The notes beneath the pieces were generated by a model. It worked only from the letters and a program-made list of their open reading frames with translations, had not been told where the DNA came from and searched no databases. 7,132 nt of DNA, from contig JAAZCH010000400.1 of the NCBI GenBank assembly GCA_012513395.1, positions 1 through 7,132 of the forward strand, in the 5' to 3' direction. The position numbers and the translations under genes were made by a program. The stretch is from Tissierellia bacterium (GTDB lineage Bacteria; Bacillota_A; Clostridia; Tissierellales; Peptoniphilaceae). Each line of letters opens with the position of its first letter. Positions within the stretch are counted from its first letter, which is position 1. This document shows, in pieces, positions 1 to 6,312 of this stretch.

Positions 1-33
1 AATAAAAAAGCAAGAATCTGATTCTTGCTTTAA
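1..33 (-). terminator. Rho-independent terminator after ribU
   Basis: Read on the minus strand, a 12-bp perfect stem (bases 7-18 with 20-31, AAAGCAAGAATC and its complement) is followed by a run of T (plus-strand A at 4-9, then TATT). It begins just after the ribU stop codon at 37-39, so it ends the ribU transcript. The loop is nominally one base, so the innermost pairs probably open. Confidence 0.93.
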
Positions 34-36
34 AAT

Positions 37-630
37 TTATAGATATTTTCTCACTTTTTTGTACACCATAAATGTCACCAAACCATTGATAGCTCCCTTA
101 ATAATATTAAAAGGAAGCACTGATAGTAACATCATTTTGCCCAAAGAATCGATATTGGGATTTACTGCTTTTCCCATATTGATTATAGTTTCCATAGGAA
201 TCATCAATTTTGCATAAAGAGGAAATACTACAAAATAATTAGATGCCATAGCCAGTGCAGACATGGTCATCACTCCAAAAATAACACCTATTAATGCTGA
301 TTTCATAGATCTATCTCTTTTATAAAACAAACTAGATACCAATACAAAACCAGAACCTACGATAAAATTAGACAGCTCTCCTACGCCACCTGTGGACGTC
401 TTGGAAAGATTCAAAATGTTTTTTACTAATTGAACTAAGATTCCGTAAGTAGGTCCCATGGCGAACCCTGAAATTAGCGCAGGTACATCTGACAGATCCA
501 GTTTCATAAATGGCGGCGCTATAAATGCCAAGGGCATATCCAAAAACATAAGTGCAAATCCCAGCGCTCCCAGCACACCTACTCTTACCAAATACCTAGT
601 TCTTAAACTACTAGCTGATACATTATTCAT
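37..630 (-). CDS. ribU: Riboflavin ECF transporter substrate-binding subunit RibU
   Basis: This 197-residue, highly hydrophobic protein is the S component of an energy-coupling factor transporter. It binds riboflavin in the membrane and works with the shared EcfA/A'/T module, which is not in this window. Family features visible are the KLDLSDVPALISGFAMGP segment (43-60), the following G-I-L-V-Q-L-V-K-N stretch (63-71), TGGVGELSNF (80-89), the NYFVVFPLY segment (131-139) and the C-terminal PFNIIKGAINGL (173-184). About six membrane segments are apparent, as expected for RibU, and the length is normal. The ATG start is supported by GGAGG at 636-640, five bases upstream. An FMN riboswitch and leader terminator precede the gene, which independently fits a riboflavin/FMN transporter. 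A strong terminator follows directly. The gene is transcribed as a single unit from its own sigma-A promoter, possibly with some read-through from the ABC-F gene. Confidence 0.96.
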   Translation of the reverse strand: MNNVSASSLRTRYLVRVGVLGALGFALMFLDMPLAFIAPPFMKLDLSDVPALISGFAMGPTYGILVQLVKNILNLSKTSTGGVGELSNFIVGSGFVLVSSLFYKRDRSMKSALIGVIFGVMTMSALAMASNYFVVFPLYAKLMIPMETIINMGKAVNPNIDSLGKMMLLSVLPFNIIKGAINGLVTFMVYKKVRKYL

Positions 631-652
631 AATAACCTCCGATAATTGGGCT

Positions 653-682
653 AAAAAAATTGCCCTAATATATCTCAGGCAA
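653..682 (-). terminator. FMN-riboswitch-controlled leader terminator upstream of ribU
   Basis: On the minus strand TTGCCT (682-677) can pair with GGGCAA (665-660) across an 11-base loop, followed by seven T (659-653). It lies between the aptamer and the ribU ribosome binding site, the position expected for an FMN-induced terminator. The 5' arm plus two bases (TTGCCTGA) is also nearly complementary to the first bases of the aptamer (TCAGGGCGA, 809-801), so the two structures can exclude each other. The stem is short (six pairs, one of them G-U). Confidence 0.75.
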
Positions 683-703
683 AAAAAGATTATAAATATT
701 TAA

Positions 704-813
704 TCTCCTTCCATCCAGACTTTACTGTCGGTTTCGGAATTACACCGAATCGATTCGCTTACGAATTCGCGGACTATCACCGCCGGTGAGGAATTACACC
801 TCGCCCTGAAGAC
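704..813 (-). ncRNA. FMN riboswitch (RFN element)
   Basis: Read on the minus strand this is a classic RFN aptamer. It contains the invariant 5' block AGGGCGAGGTGTAATTCC (from about 807 down), CACCGGCGGT (near 790-780), GTCCGCGAA, a variable hairpin (GAATTCGTAAGCGAATCGATTC), GGTGTAATTCCGAAACCGAC, and the closing AGTCTGGATGGAAGGAGA. The outer stem pairs the 5' GTCTTC (813-808) with the 3' GGAGAT. It senses FMN, and given the terminator just downstream it should reduce ribU transcription when FMN is plentiful. Transcription starts almost at the first base of the aptamer, judging from the promoter position. Confidence 0.97.
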
Positions 814-819
814 AAATAT

Positions 820-848
820 ATTTTATATCCAAATCTATTAATTGTCAA
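820..848 (-). promoter_or_regulatory. Sigma-A promoter of the ribU leader
   Basis: On the minus strand a perfect TTGACA (848-843) is separated by 17 bases from TAAAAT (825-820), five of six matches to the -10 consensus. The predicted start is near 813, the first base of the FMN aptamer outer stem. This agreement between promoter and aptamer start raises confidence. Confidence 0.9.
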
Positions 849-888
849 TAGTCGATATAATTATATTTGTCTACAGTTAGAGTTTTCA

Positions 889-2442
889 TCAGCCTAACAA
901 GGAAAAATCTTCCATATTCCAAATATCAGTCGCCACTTCTTCATAAAATTCTCTTTCGTGGCTAATTAAAAATATTCCCCCCTTGTATTGTTTCAAAGCG
1001 CGTTTTAATTCCTCTTTCGCATCGGGATCCAAATGGTTAGTCGGCTCATCTAGCATCAAGATATTAGTGGGGACGTTTAGAATTTTACAAAGCCTTACCT
1101 TTGCTTGTTCCCCTCCGCTCAGTACCTTGATGAGAGATTCGATTTGCGCAGTCATAAGTCCACACTTCGCAAGAGCTCCTCGTATTTGTGCCTGATTCCA
1201 GCTGGGAAATACTTCCCACATTTCTTCGATTACAGTTTTCTTATCGGCGTAATCCTCTTCTTGTTCAAAATATCCCACTTCTATATTCTGTCCGTTTTCT
1301 ATCCTTCCACTTAAGGGTTTTATATGGCCTAATAGAGTTTTTACCAAAGTAGATTTACCCAGTCCATTGGCTCCTGTGATTGCAATTCGCTGTCCCCTTT
1401 CCATTCTCAAATTAAGTGGTTTGGAAATCGGCCTGTCTTTATCGTATCCGATTACTAAATTCTCAGTTTCAAAAATTATTCTGCTGGCTCCACCTGTTTC
1501 TAAAAATCTAAATTCTGGTTTTGGCTTTTCTTTGGTCAGCTCAATTATTTCCATCTTGTCTAGCTTTTTTTGTCTAGACATGGCCATATTTCTCGTGGCT
1601 ATTCTTGCCTTGTTCCTTTGGACAAAATCTTCTAAGTCGGCGATTTCTTGTTGTTGCCTTTTATATGCCGATTCCATTTGTCTGTCTTTAATTTCTTTGA
1701 GTCTTTCAAATTCAGAATAATCCCCTACATACCTATTCAGTTCTTTGTTCTCCACATGATAGATCAAATTGATAACTGAATTTAAAAATGCAATATCATG
1801 GGAGATTAACAAAAATGCATTTTCGTATTCTTGTAAATATCTTCTCAGCCAATTTATATGCTCCTCATCTAGATAGTTAGTAGGCTCGTCCAATAGCAAG
1901 ATATCAGGCTTTTCCAAAAGCAATTTACAAAGCAAAATCTTAGATCTTTGCCCTCCTGAAAGGGAGTCGAAGGATTTTTGAAGTATATCGTCGATTCCAA
2001 AAGCGCGAGAAACCTCGTCCACTTTGGAGTCTATCATATAAAAATCGTGTTGCTCCAGCATAGTTTGCAAAAGCCCCACTTCCTCCATTAACTCATCGAT
2101 ATTGGCATCGTCGTCGCCCATCTTAGCATAGATCTCATTTATTTCTTCCTCAATATCAAAAAGGTGAACAAAGGCGTCCTTTAAAATATCTTCCACAGTG
2201 GTATCTCCAGGATAAGTAGCGTGTTGATCTAAATATCCAACCTTTACTCTCTTAGCCCATTCGATATATCCATCTTCAGGTATTAATTTTCCCGTAATTA
2301 TATTCATAAAGGATGATTTGCCTTCGCCATTAGGACCCACAAGACCTACATGCTCTCCTTTTAAAAGTCTAAAGTTGACATCTTTTAAAATTTCTCTACC
2401 GCCATAACTATGACTTAAATTTTTAACAGTTAATATACTCAT
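889..2442 (-). CDS. yfmM: ABC-F family ATPase, YfmM-like
   Basis: This soluble 517-residue protein has two fused ABC ATPase domains and no membrane segment, the ABC-F layout that acts on ribosomes rather than in transport. Domain 1 has Walker A GPNGEGKS (36-43), signature LSGGQ (161-165), Walker B ILLLDEP (181-187) with catalytic E186, and switch H215. Domain 2 has GANGLGKS (357-364), LSGGE (441-445), ILMLDEP (461-467) with E466, and H495. A charged helical linker (about 240-320) joins them, the part that in ABC-F proteins contacts the tRNA/peptidyl-transferase centre. From memory the sequence, including MSILTVKNLS, the YLDQH segment and NMAMSRQKKLDKM, is closest to Bacillus subtilis YfmM; the symbol is less certain than the family. 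The frame is open to a TTG at 2469, but I chose ATG at 2442 because GGGGG (2452-2448) sits five bases before it and the ABC domain begins there. It may be a housekeeping translation factor rather than an antibiotic-resistance protein; the sequence does not decide this. Confidence 0.93.
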   Translation of the reverse strand: MSILTVKNLSHSYGGREILKDVNFRLLKGEHVGLVGPNGEGKSSFMNIITGKLIPEDGYIEWAKRVKVGYLDQHATYPGDTTVEDILKDAFVHLFDIEEEINEIYAKMGDDDANIDELMEEVGLLQTMLEQHDFYMIDSKVDEVSRAFGIDDILQKSFDSLSGGQRSKILLCKLLLEKPDILLLDEPTNYLDEEHINWLRRYLQEYENAFLLISHDIAFLNSVINLIYHVENKELNRYVGDYSEFERLKEIKDRQMESAYKRQQQEIADLEDFVQRNKARIATRNMAMSRQKKLDKMEIIELTKEKPKPEFRFLETGGASRIIFETENLVIGYDKDRPISKPLNLRMERGQRIAITGANGLGKSTLVKTLLGHIKPLSGRIENGQNIEVGYFEQEEDYADKKTVIEEMWEVFPSWNQAQIRGALAKCGLMTAQIESLIKVLSGGEQAKVRLCKILNVPTNILMLDEPTNHLDPDAKEELKRALKQYKGGIFLISHEREFYEEVATDIWNMEDFSLLG

Positions 2443-2482
2443 TACATCCCCCAAAATTAAAAAGTGCAAATTTCATAACCTA

Positions 2483-2511
2483 AGTATAGCATTTGTGCTG
2501 ATTTTTTAAAA
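2483..2511 (-). promoter_or_regulatory. Probable promoter of the ABC-F gene (extended -10)
   Basis: On the minus strand TATACT (2488-2483) is preceded by TGC (2491-2489), giving an extended -10 element. The -35 at the 17-base spacing is only TTTTAA (2511-2506). Transcription would start near 2476, leaving a leader of about 34 bases before the ATG at 2442. No attenuator or leader peptide of the kind found before antibiotic-induced ABC-F genes is visible. Confidence 0.55.
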
Positions 2512-2625
2512 TATCTTCAAAAGAAATAATTCTTAGATACAATTTTAAGATATAATAATCTAGAAAAATGGAAAGTATTGAAAGATTTAAAAAAGATAAA
2601 TCATAACTTTAAGTAAATCCCTTGA

Positions 2626-2675
2626 AAAAATTAACCTACAATTTCCATAATATTGGATTTTGTAGGTTAATTTTT
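2626..2675. terminator. Long bidirectional hairpin terminator after the anti-sigma gene
   Basis: A perfect 16-bp stem (2626-2641 with 2660-2675, AAAAATTAACCTACAA and its complement) carries an inner TCCA/TGGA helix above a small internal loop. On the minus strand the hairpin runs into six T (plus A at 2625-2630), and on the plus strand into TTTTTAAAT, so it can stop transcription both ways. It most probably ends the sigma/anti-sigma transcript, whose last gene stops at 2740. The 64 bases between stop and hairpin hold only a weak 7-bp hairpin (2697-2703 with 2707-2713, one G-U pair) with no T run. Confidence 0.9.
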
Positions 2676-2739
2676 AAATAGAAACATTTCGTTTAGGTAG
2701 CTTACAAAGCCACAACTACAAATTTTTGACCGTTACAAT

Positions 2740-4023
2740 TTATTCTAAATTAAGAGGAATTTTGTATTCGCCTTCGTAAATATATTCAGGATTTCTTAAT
2801 GTGAACTTTCCTCTGTTCACAAATGCCTTGGATTGGTCTATTCCTATAGTAGCTGTGCCTTCTTCGTGATTCCAAGTGGCGTAGCTTACACCGTTAAATA
2901 GCTTCCCAATTGGATCGAATAATTTTGGGTTGTTGTTTGGAGTCCAAGAAAAATCTATTGCGTAGCTGCTATTTTCTTTGTCCCAATATATTCTGTCTAT
3001 GTTGATTTCAGTTTCCCCATATTGGATAGTTTCATTTGGTTCAATAGTTTTGGATTTATTTGGCAATTTATATTTGTAGCTTATTGTATCATTTGTTGAA
3101 AATACTAATTCGTCAAATACCAATTCGCCTTTCCCAGGATTTCCGTTTATTTTTAGTGGCGGCATCATATCAGAGCCGTATCCATCTGGTGGAATTACTT
3201 TTACCTTCTCTCCATTTTCTTTTAAGAAATACATATCATCTCTGGATTGATACATATGGTTAAAACTTTCTGTCGTATATTCTTCGCTAGTTCCAAACAA
3301 ATAGATGTCGTATCCGTCTTCAGTTTTAATAGGATTTGCAAAGATAGTAGATTTATATACACTTGTTTTTGGAATGTCATCTACATTTGCAGCTTCTAAT
3401 TTGTTCAACGTTGCAACAATTTCTATGCCGAAATCCTCATTTACAAATTCTATTTTATCTCCTACGTCTGTTTTTTCATCGAAGTAAATCGAATAATAAT
3501 ACTCTCTTTCACTACCACCGCCTGAATATCCTGCATAATTAATATTATTGTCTATTCCATTTATTCTAACAATAAATTTTGTTATTGGGTCATAAGATTC
3601 TGTTCTTCTTGCTTCTACGTCGGATTTAACAAATATTATAAGTTGCAATCCCTTTTCGTCTGCTGTAATTATGGGCTTTGATAATAAGAGTTCTTCACCT
3701 TTGGTCACTTGAATATTATCCCCCATATATATTTCTGAAGTACTATTTTCCACTACTCCCACTCCAGGTACGAAGTAAAGCAATTCTTTCATATAAGCTA
3801 AAACTGTTGGATTAAATAAGCCTACAAGCAAGATAATTCCTGCTGCAATTCCTACAAATTTCCAAAGTTTGTTTTTCTTTTTCTTATTTATCTTTCCCAA
3901 TACATCTTTTTCAATTCTCTTTTTGGTAAATTCATCTATTTCAAATTTGCTTTCGTCTATATCTTCAATCAGTTTATCCATTTCTTCTTCTGTTAAACTT
4001 TCTAAAAATTCATCTCTTTTCAT
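2740..4023 (-). CDS. Membrane-anchored anti-sigma factor-like protein (DUF4179-like)
   Basis: This 427-residue protein has a charged cytoplasmic N-terminus (1-52, ending in a lysine-rich stretch at 47-52), one membrane segment (about 53-72, WKFVGIAAGIILLVGLF) and a large, probably extracellular, beta-rich C-terminal part (about 80-427). The stretch after the membrane segment (NPTVLAYMKELLYFVPGVGVVE, 71-92, followed by acidic and hydrophobic strands) resembles the DUF4179 proteins encoded beside ECF sigma factors in Bacillota. The N-terminus has no cysteine, so it is not a zinc anti-sigma (ZAS) domain. The frame is open to a GTG at 4041, but ATG at 4023 is preferred. The ribosome binding site AAGGAGAGGG lies just before it, inside the longer version, and this ATG overlaps the sigma stop codon as ATGA. 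That overlap implies translational coupling and matched amounts of the two proteins. The inferred role is to hold the sigma factor at the membrane and release it on an envelope signal; what it senses is not visible. Confidence 0.8.
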   Translation of the reverse strand: MKRDEFLESLTEEEMDKLIEDIDESKFEIDEFTKKRIEKDVLGKINKKKKNKLWKFVGIAAGIILLVGLFNPTVLAYMKELLYFVPGVGVVENSTSEIYMGDNIQVTKGEELLLSKPIITADEKGLQLIIFVKSDVEARRTESYDPITKFIVRINGIDNNINYAGYSGGGSEREYYYSIYFDEKTDVGDKIEFVNEDFGIEIVATLNKLEAANVDDIPKTSVYKSTIFANPIKTEDGYDIYLFGTSEEYTTESFNHMYQSRDDMYFLKENGEKVKVIPPDGYGSDMMPPLKINGNPGKGELVFDELVFSTNDTISYKYKLPNKSKTIEPNETIQYGETEINIDRIYWDKENSSYAIDFSWTPNNNPKLFDPIGKLFNGVSYATWNHEEGTATIGIDQSKAFVNRGKFTLRNPEYIYEGEYKIPLNLE

Positions 4024-4550
4024 AGAACCCTCTCCTTCCACATATCTCTTAAAGTTTCTATGGCTCTGGATATTCGTTTGTCTATTGTGTTGGGATTCAT
4101 ATCGTAGTTCGCTGCCAGTTCTGCCGATGGAATTTTAAGAAAGTATCTGCTGATTACAAAAGTTTTATCTGGTTCTTTTAAATTATTTAGTAATTCCAAG
4201 ATAGTTTTCTTTTCTTCCTTTTCTATTAAGTCATTTAGAATGTCGATTTCATCTGATAAAATTTCTACTTCCAATGGAACTTCATCTTTTTGCTTTCTTA
4301 TCCAATCAATAGCCCTTCTCGTGGCCAAAGTTCCTATAAAAGATTTTATCGTGCCTTTGTCTGAATCTAGCTTGTCCCATTTTTCATATAATTCAATAAA
4401 AATTTCCGAGGTCACGTCCTCTACTTCAGAATAATTATAAACTCGATTTTTTACGATATGATAGACTAGCCCTGTGTATTTATCTAGAATAATTTTCATC
4501 CCTTGGTTCTTATCTATTTTCATAATTTCATAAATATCTCTATCTTCCAC
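4020..4550 (-). CDS. ECF-type RNA polymerase sigma-70 factor
   Basis: This 176-residue protein has the two-domain layout of extracytoplasmic-function sigma factors. Region 2 (about 14-88) contains the DVTSEIFIELYEKWDKL helix (45-61) and the promoter-melting/-10 recognition segment ending in AIDWIRKQ (80-87). Region 4 (about 114-172) contains the helix-turn-helix SAELAANYDMNPNTIDKRISRAIETLR (142-168) for -35 recognition. Region 1.1 and a full region 3 are absent, as expected. The open frame extends to an ATG at 4571, but AGGAGGTG (4562-4555) lies inside that extension and is six bases upstream of GTG at 4550, so I chose GTG. The stop codon overlaps the start of the DUF4179-like partner. Its target promoters are unknown; its own promoter looks like sigma-A. 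Confidence 0.93.
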   Translation of the reverse strand: MEDRDIYEIMKIDKNQGMKIILDKYTGLVYHIVKNRVYNYSEVEDVTSEIFIELYEKWDKLDSDKGTIKSFIGTLATRRAIDWIRKQKDEVPLEVEILSDEIDILNDLIEKEEKKTILELLNNLKEPDKTFVISRYFLKIPSAELAANYDMNPNTIDKRISRAIETLRDMWKERVL

Positions 4551-4554
4551 TGAG

Positions 4555-4562
4555 CACCTCCT
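4555..4562 (-). promoter_or_regulatory. Ribosome binding site that sets the sigma-factor GTG start
   Basis: AGGAGGTG on the minus strand is a near-perfect anti-16S match, six bases after AGGAGG from GTG at 4550-4548. It would lie within the coding region if translation began at ATG 4571, and no comparable site precedes that ATG. Confidence 0.85.
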
Positions 4563-4599
4563 GTCACCCATCTATTCGTAATGAAATCTCTTTTCTGAC

Positions 4600-4608
4600 A
4601 TTATAGCA
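4600..4608 (-). promoter_or_regulatory. Extended -10 promoter of the sigma/anti-sigma operon
   Basis: On the minus strand TGC-TATAAT (4608-4600) is a perfect extended -10. No good -35 is present at 16-18 bases; that position falls in the hairpin of the upstream gene's terminator. Predicted start is near 4593, leaving about 43 bases of leader before the GTG start. Confidence 0.65.
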
Positions 4609-4610
4609 AA

Positions 4611-4644
4611 TAAAAATCCAAGAAAGATTTCTCTCTTGGATTTT
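4611..4644 (-). terminator. Rho-independent terminator after the NamZ-like gene
   Basis: On the minus strand AAAATCCAAGAGA (4644-4632) pairs with its near-complement at 4625-4613 (13 pairs including one G-U, six-base loop), followed by five T. It starts three bases after the stop codon at 4648-4650 and abuts the sigma operon promoter. Confidence 0.92.
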
Positions 4645-4647
4645 GTC

Positions 4648-6297
4648 TTAGTTGTATATTAAATATTGTTTTCGCAAATTTTTAAATTGTTCTAGTTCGT
4701 TTTGGTATTCTCTTACTATTTCTTCTGGACTAAGTTTTCGTCTCAGGGCATTTCCCATTTTTGCACTGCCGTGAATTTTTTCAAACATGGGAATGACACC
4801 GTTTGTTTCTGATGGAATTTTTATCTCTGCTATTTGGTTAGCAGTGGCTAAAACGTAAGTTCCAGTTTTTTGTGGATTGAAAAGGTGATAGTTAGTTATC
4901 CTAAGTCTAACTCCGCCTTTGTCATCCTTGTTCTCTGGAGTGAATTTTATTCCTGGAAGATTGTATGCGTTTAATCTTCTTGCGAATTCATTTGAGTCTA
5001 TTCCTTTTCCCCCTACCCAGGTGAATTTATCTCCCTGGACTACTCCTGTTCCGTCTCCGATTCCTGCTGCCATATAGTTAAAGGCGGATTCTAGGTTTGG
5101 AATATTGGGGCTGGTTTGGGCGAAGGGCAGTCCTGTGTCTTGCCATATCATATTTCTGTTCCAGTTTTGCATAGGAACTACTTCGAGATTTGCTCCGATG
5201 TTTCTATTGTAATATTTCGCAAGCTCTCCTGCCGTCATGCCGTGGGCCATAGGCATATTGTCCACTCCGACGAAGGTTTTGTATTTGTCTTCTAGCATAT
5301 AGCCTTCTACGATTTCTCCTCCTAGAGGATTTGGTCTATCTAAAACCACAAAAGTGATGCCTTCTTTTTTCGCTGCTTTCATGGCGTAATTCATAGTGGA
5401 TACGTAGGTGTATGTTCGTGATCCGATGTCTTGGATATCGAAGATGAGGACGTCGATTCCCTTTAGCATTTCCTTGCTAGGTTCTCTCGTCGCTCCATAC
5501 AAGCTATAGACGGGGAGTTTTAATTCCGTATCCGTATAACTTTCCACATAGGCTCCAGCTTTCCTCTTTCCATCTAGTCCGTGTTCTGGTGAATAGATGG
5601 CTAACAGCTCTCCGTAAGGATAATTGACTAGCTTATCTACAGTTCTGAGCCCTTTGGAATCGATTCCTGTTTGGTTAGTAATTAATCCTAGTTTTTTTCC
5701 TTTTATAAGATGTTCAAAGTCCGTTAGGATTCTTTCATTTCCTAAAATTACTCTGCCCGTTGTACCTGGTGTAGTAACTGGCGCTGGGGTTTCTAAATTA
5801 TTTGCCTTCGCAAAAATTTGGGCTTCGTTTTTTTCTTCGTGATATTCCACCTCAAACTCCAATAATTTTCCCACATCTCTTAACTTAAAATAATTATAGC
5901 CGTCGATGTTGTACACATTAACTTGATGAGTTTGTACTTCTCCTCCATTGGTGACTTGAAGTTTCATGGTTTTTGAAACCGCTGTCTTTTTCATGCCTGG
6001 AGTATTTACCAAAGGATAAGTTTCGCCTTCGTCGTATCTTTCATTTTTATTCACTTTAATTTCTTTGTCGTCTCCCCAAAGACTGAAATTGAAATTTTCC
6101 GTCTTTAAAGTTTTTGCCAAGTCCCTTAAGCGATAATAATTATAATCTGCTATATTAAATCCTATAATTCCCGTATCTTTTCCATTTAGTGTAAGTCTTT
6201 GTAAACTTCCTATGGCTTCAGCATTTGGTGCTGCCATGGAGATACTTGTCATCAACATGATGAATGCTATTATTAATGTAACTGTTTTCTTTTTCAT
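4648..6297 (-). CDS. namZ: Secreted NamZ-like exo-beta-N-acetylmuramidase (DUF1343) with N-terminal stalk region
   Basis: This 549-residue exported protein has a signal peptide (1-28: MKKK, hydrophobic core, AEA). Residues 34-163 hold two repeats of a Y-N-Y-x-(R/K)-L-R-D motif (YNYYRLRDLAKTL 52-64, YNYFKLRDVGKLL 134-146), typical of the copper-amine-oxidase N-terminal-like 'stalk' domains of clostridial surface proteins. A Thr/Pro linker (about 169-180) leads to the DUF1343 domain (about 183-549), with GLITNQTGID (204-213), SPEHG (236-240), LPVYSLYG (261-268), FDIQDIGSRTYTYVSTM (286-302), LDRPNPLGG (319-327), HGMTAGEL (352-359) and SPNIP (396-400). The B. subtilis family member NamZ (glycoside hydrolase family 171) removes terminal N-acetylmuramic acid from peptidoglycan fragments. 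E238 of SPEHG is the likely key acidic residue; I infer this from conservation. The usual EGTN-SEGRGT segment is replaced by GDGTGVVQGDKFTW (414-427), so exact specificity is uncertain. The ATG start has GGTGA a few bases upstream. It is a monocistronic gene divergent from the DUF1622 gene. Confidence 0.9.
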   Translation of the reverse strand: MKKKTVTLIIAFIMLMTSISMAAPNAEAIGSLQRLTLNGKDTGIIGFNIADYNYYRLRDLAKTLKTENFNFSLWGDDKEIKVNKNERYDEGETYPLVNTPGMKKTAVSKTMKLQVTNGGEVQTHQVNVYNIDGYNYFKLRDVGKLLEFEVEYHEEKNEAQIFAKANNLETPAPVTTPGTTGRVILGNERILTDFEHLIKGKKLGLITNQTGIDSKGLRTVDKLVNYPYGELLAIYSPEHGLDGKRKAGAYVESYTDTELKLPVYSLYGATREPSKEMLKGIDVLIFDIQDIGSRTYTYVSTMNYAMKAAKKEGITFVVLDRPNPLGGEIVEGYMLEDKYKTFVGVDNMPMAHGMTAGELAKYYNRNIGANLEVVPMQNWNRNMIWQDTGLPFAQTSPNIPNLESAFNYMAAGIGDGTGVVQGDKFTWVGGKGIDSNEFARRLNAYNLPGIKFTPENKDDKGGVRLRITNYHLFNPQKTGTYVLATANQIAEIKIPSETNGVIPMFEKIHGSAKMGNALRRKLSPEEIVREYQNELEQFKNLRKQYLIYN

Positions 6298-6312
6298 TTT
6301 ATCACCGTTATT

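Noticed and set aside
458..703. Plus-strand open frame opposite ribU and its leader (81 codons)
   Set aside because: It lies antisense to ribU and the leader terminator region, has no ribosome binding site, and its product has no recognisable features. It is a shadow frame.
849..873. AT-only 12-bp palindrome ATATAATTATAT (855-866) upstream of the ribU promoter, with TAG/CTA flanks
   Set aside because: The flanks are one base out of register with the palindrome and there is no T run. A short AT palindrome is expected by chance here, so I call neither operator nor terminator.
983..1720. Plus-strand open frames opposite the ABC-F gene
   Set aside because: They mirror the conserved ABC-F coding sequence, lack ribosome binding sites and encode low-complexity Ser/Leu/Ile-rich products.
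2443..2469. TTG at 2469 as the ABC-F start
   Set aside because: The nine extra residues lie across and before the ribosome binding site GGGGG (2448-2452), and the family begins at the later ATG.
2697..2713. Small hairpin GTAGCTT/AAGCCAC after the anti-sigma stop
   Set aside because: Seven pairs including a G-U and no following T run; the strong terminator at 2626-2675 explains termination.
3060..4434. Plus-strand open frames opposite the sigma/anti-sigma genes
   Set aside because: All are antisense shadows; for example 3869-4138 is a Ser/Phe-rich reflection of the lysine/glutamate-rich anti-sigma N-terminus.
5624..5842. Plus-strand open frame opposite the NamZ-like gene
   Set aside because: Antisense to a well-supported conserved gene, with no start signals.
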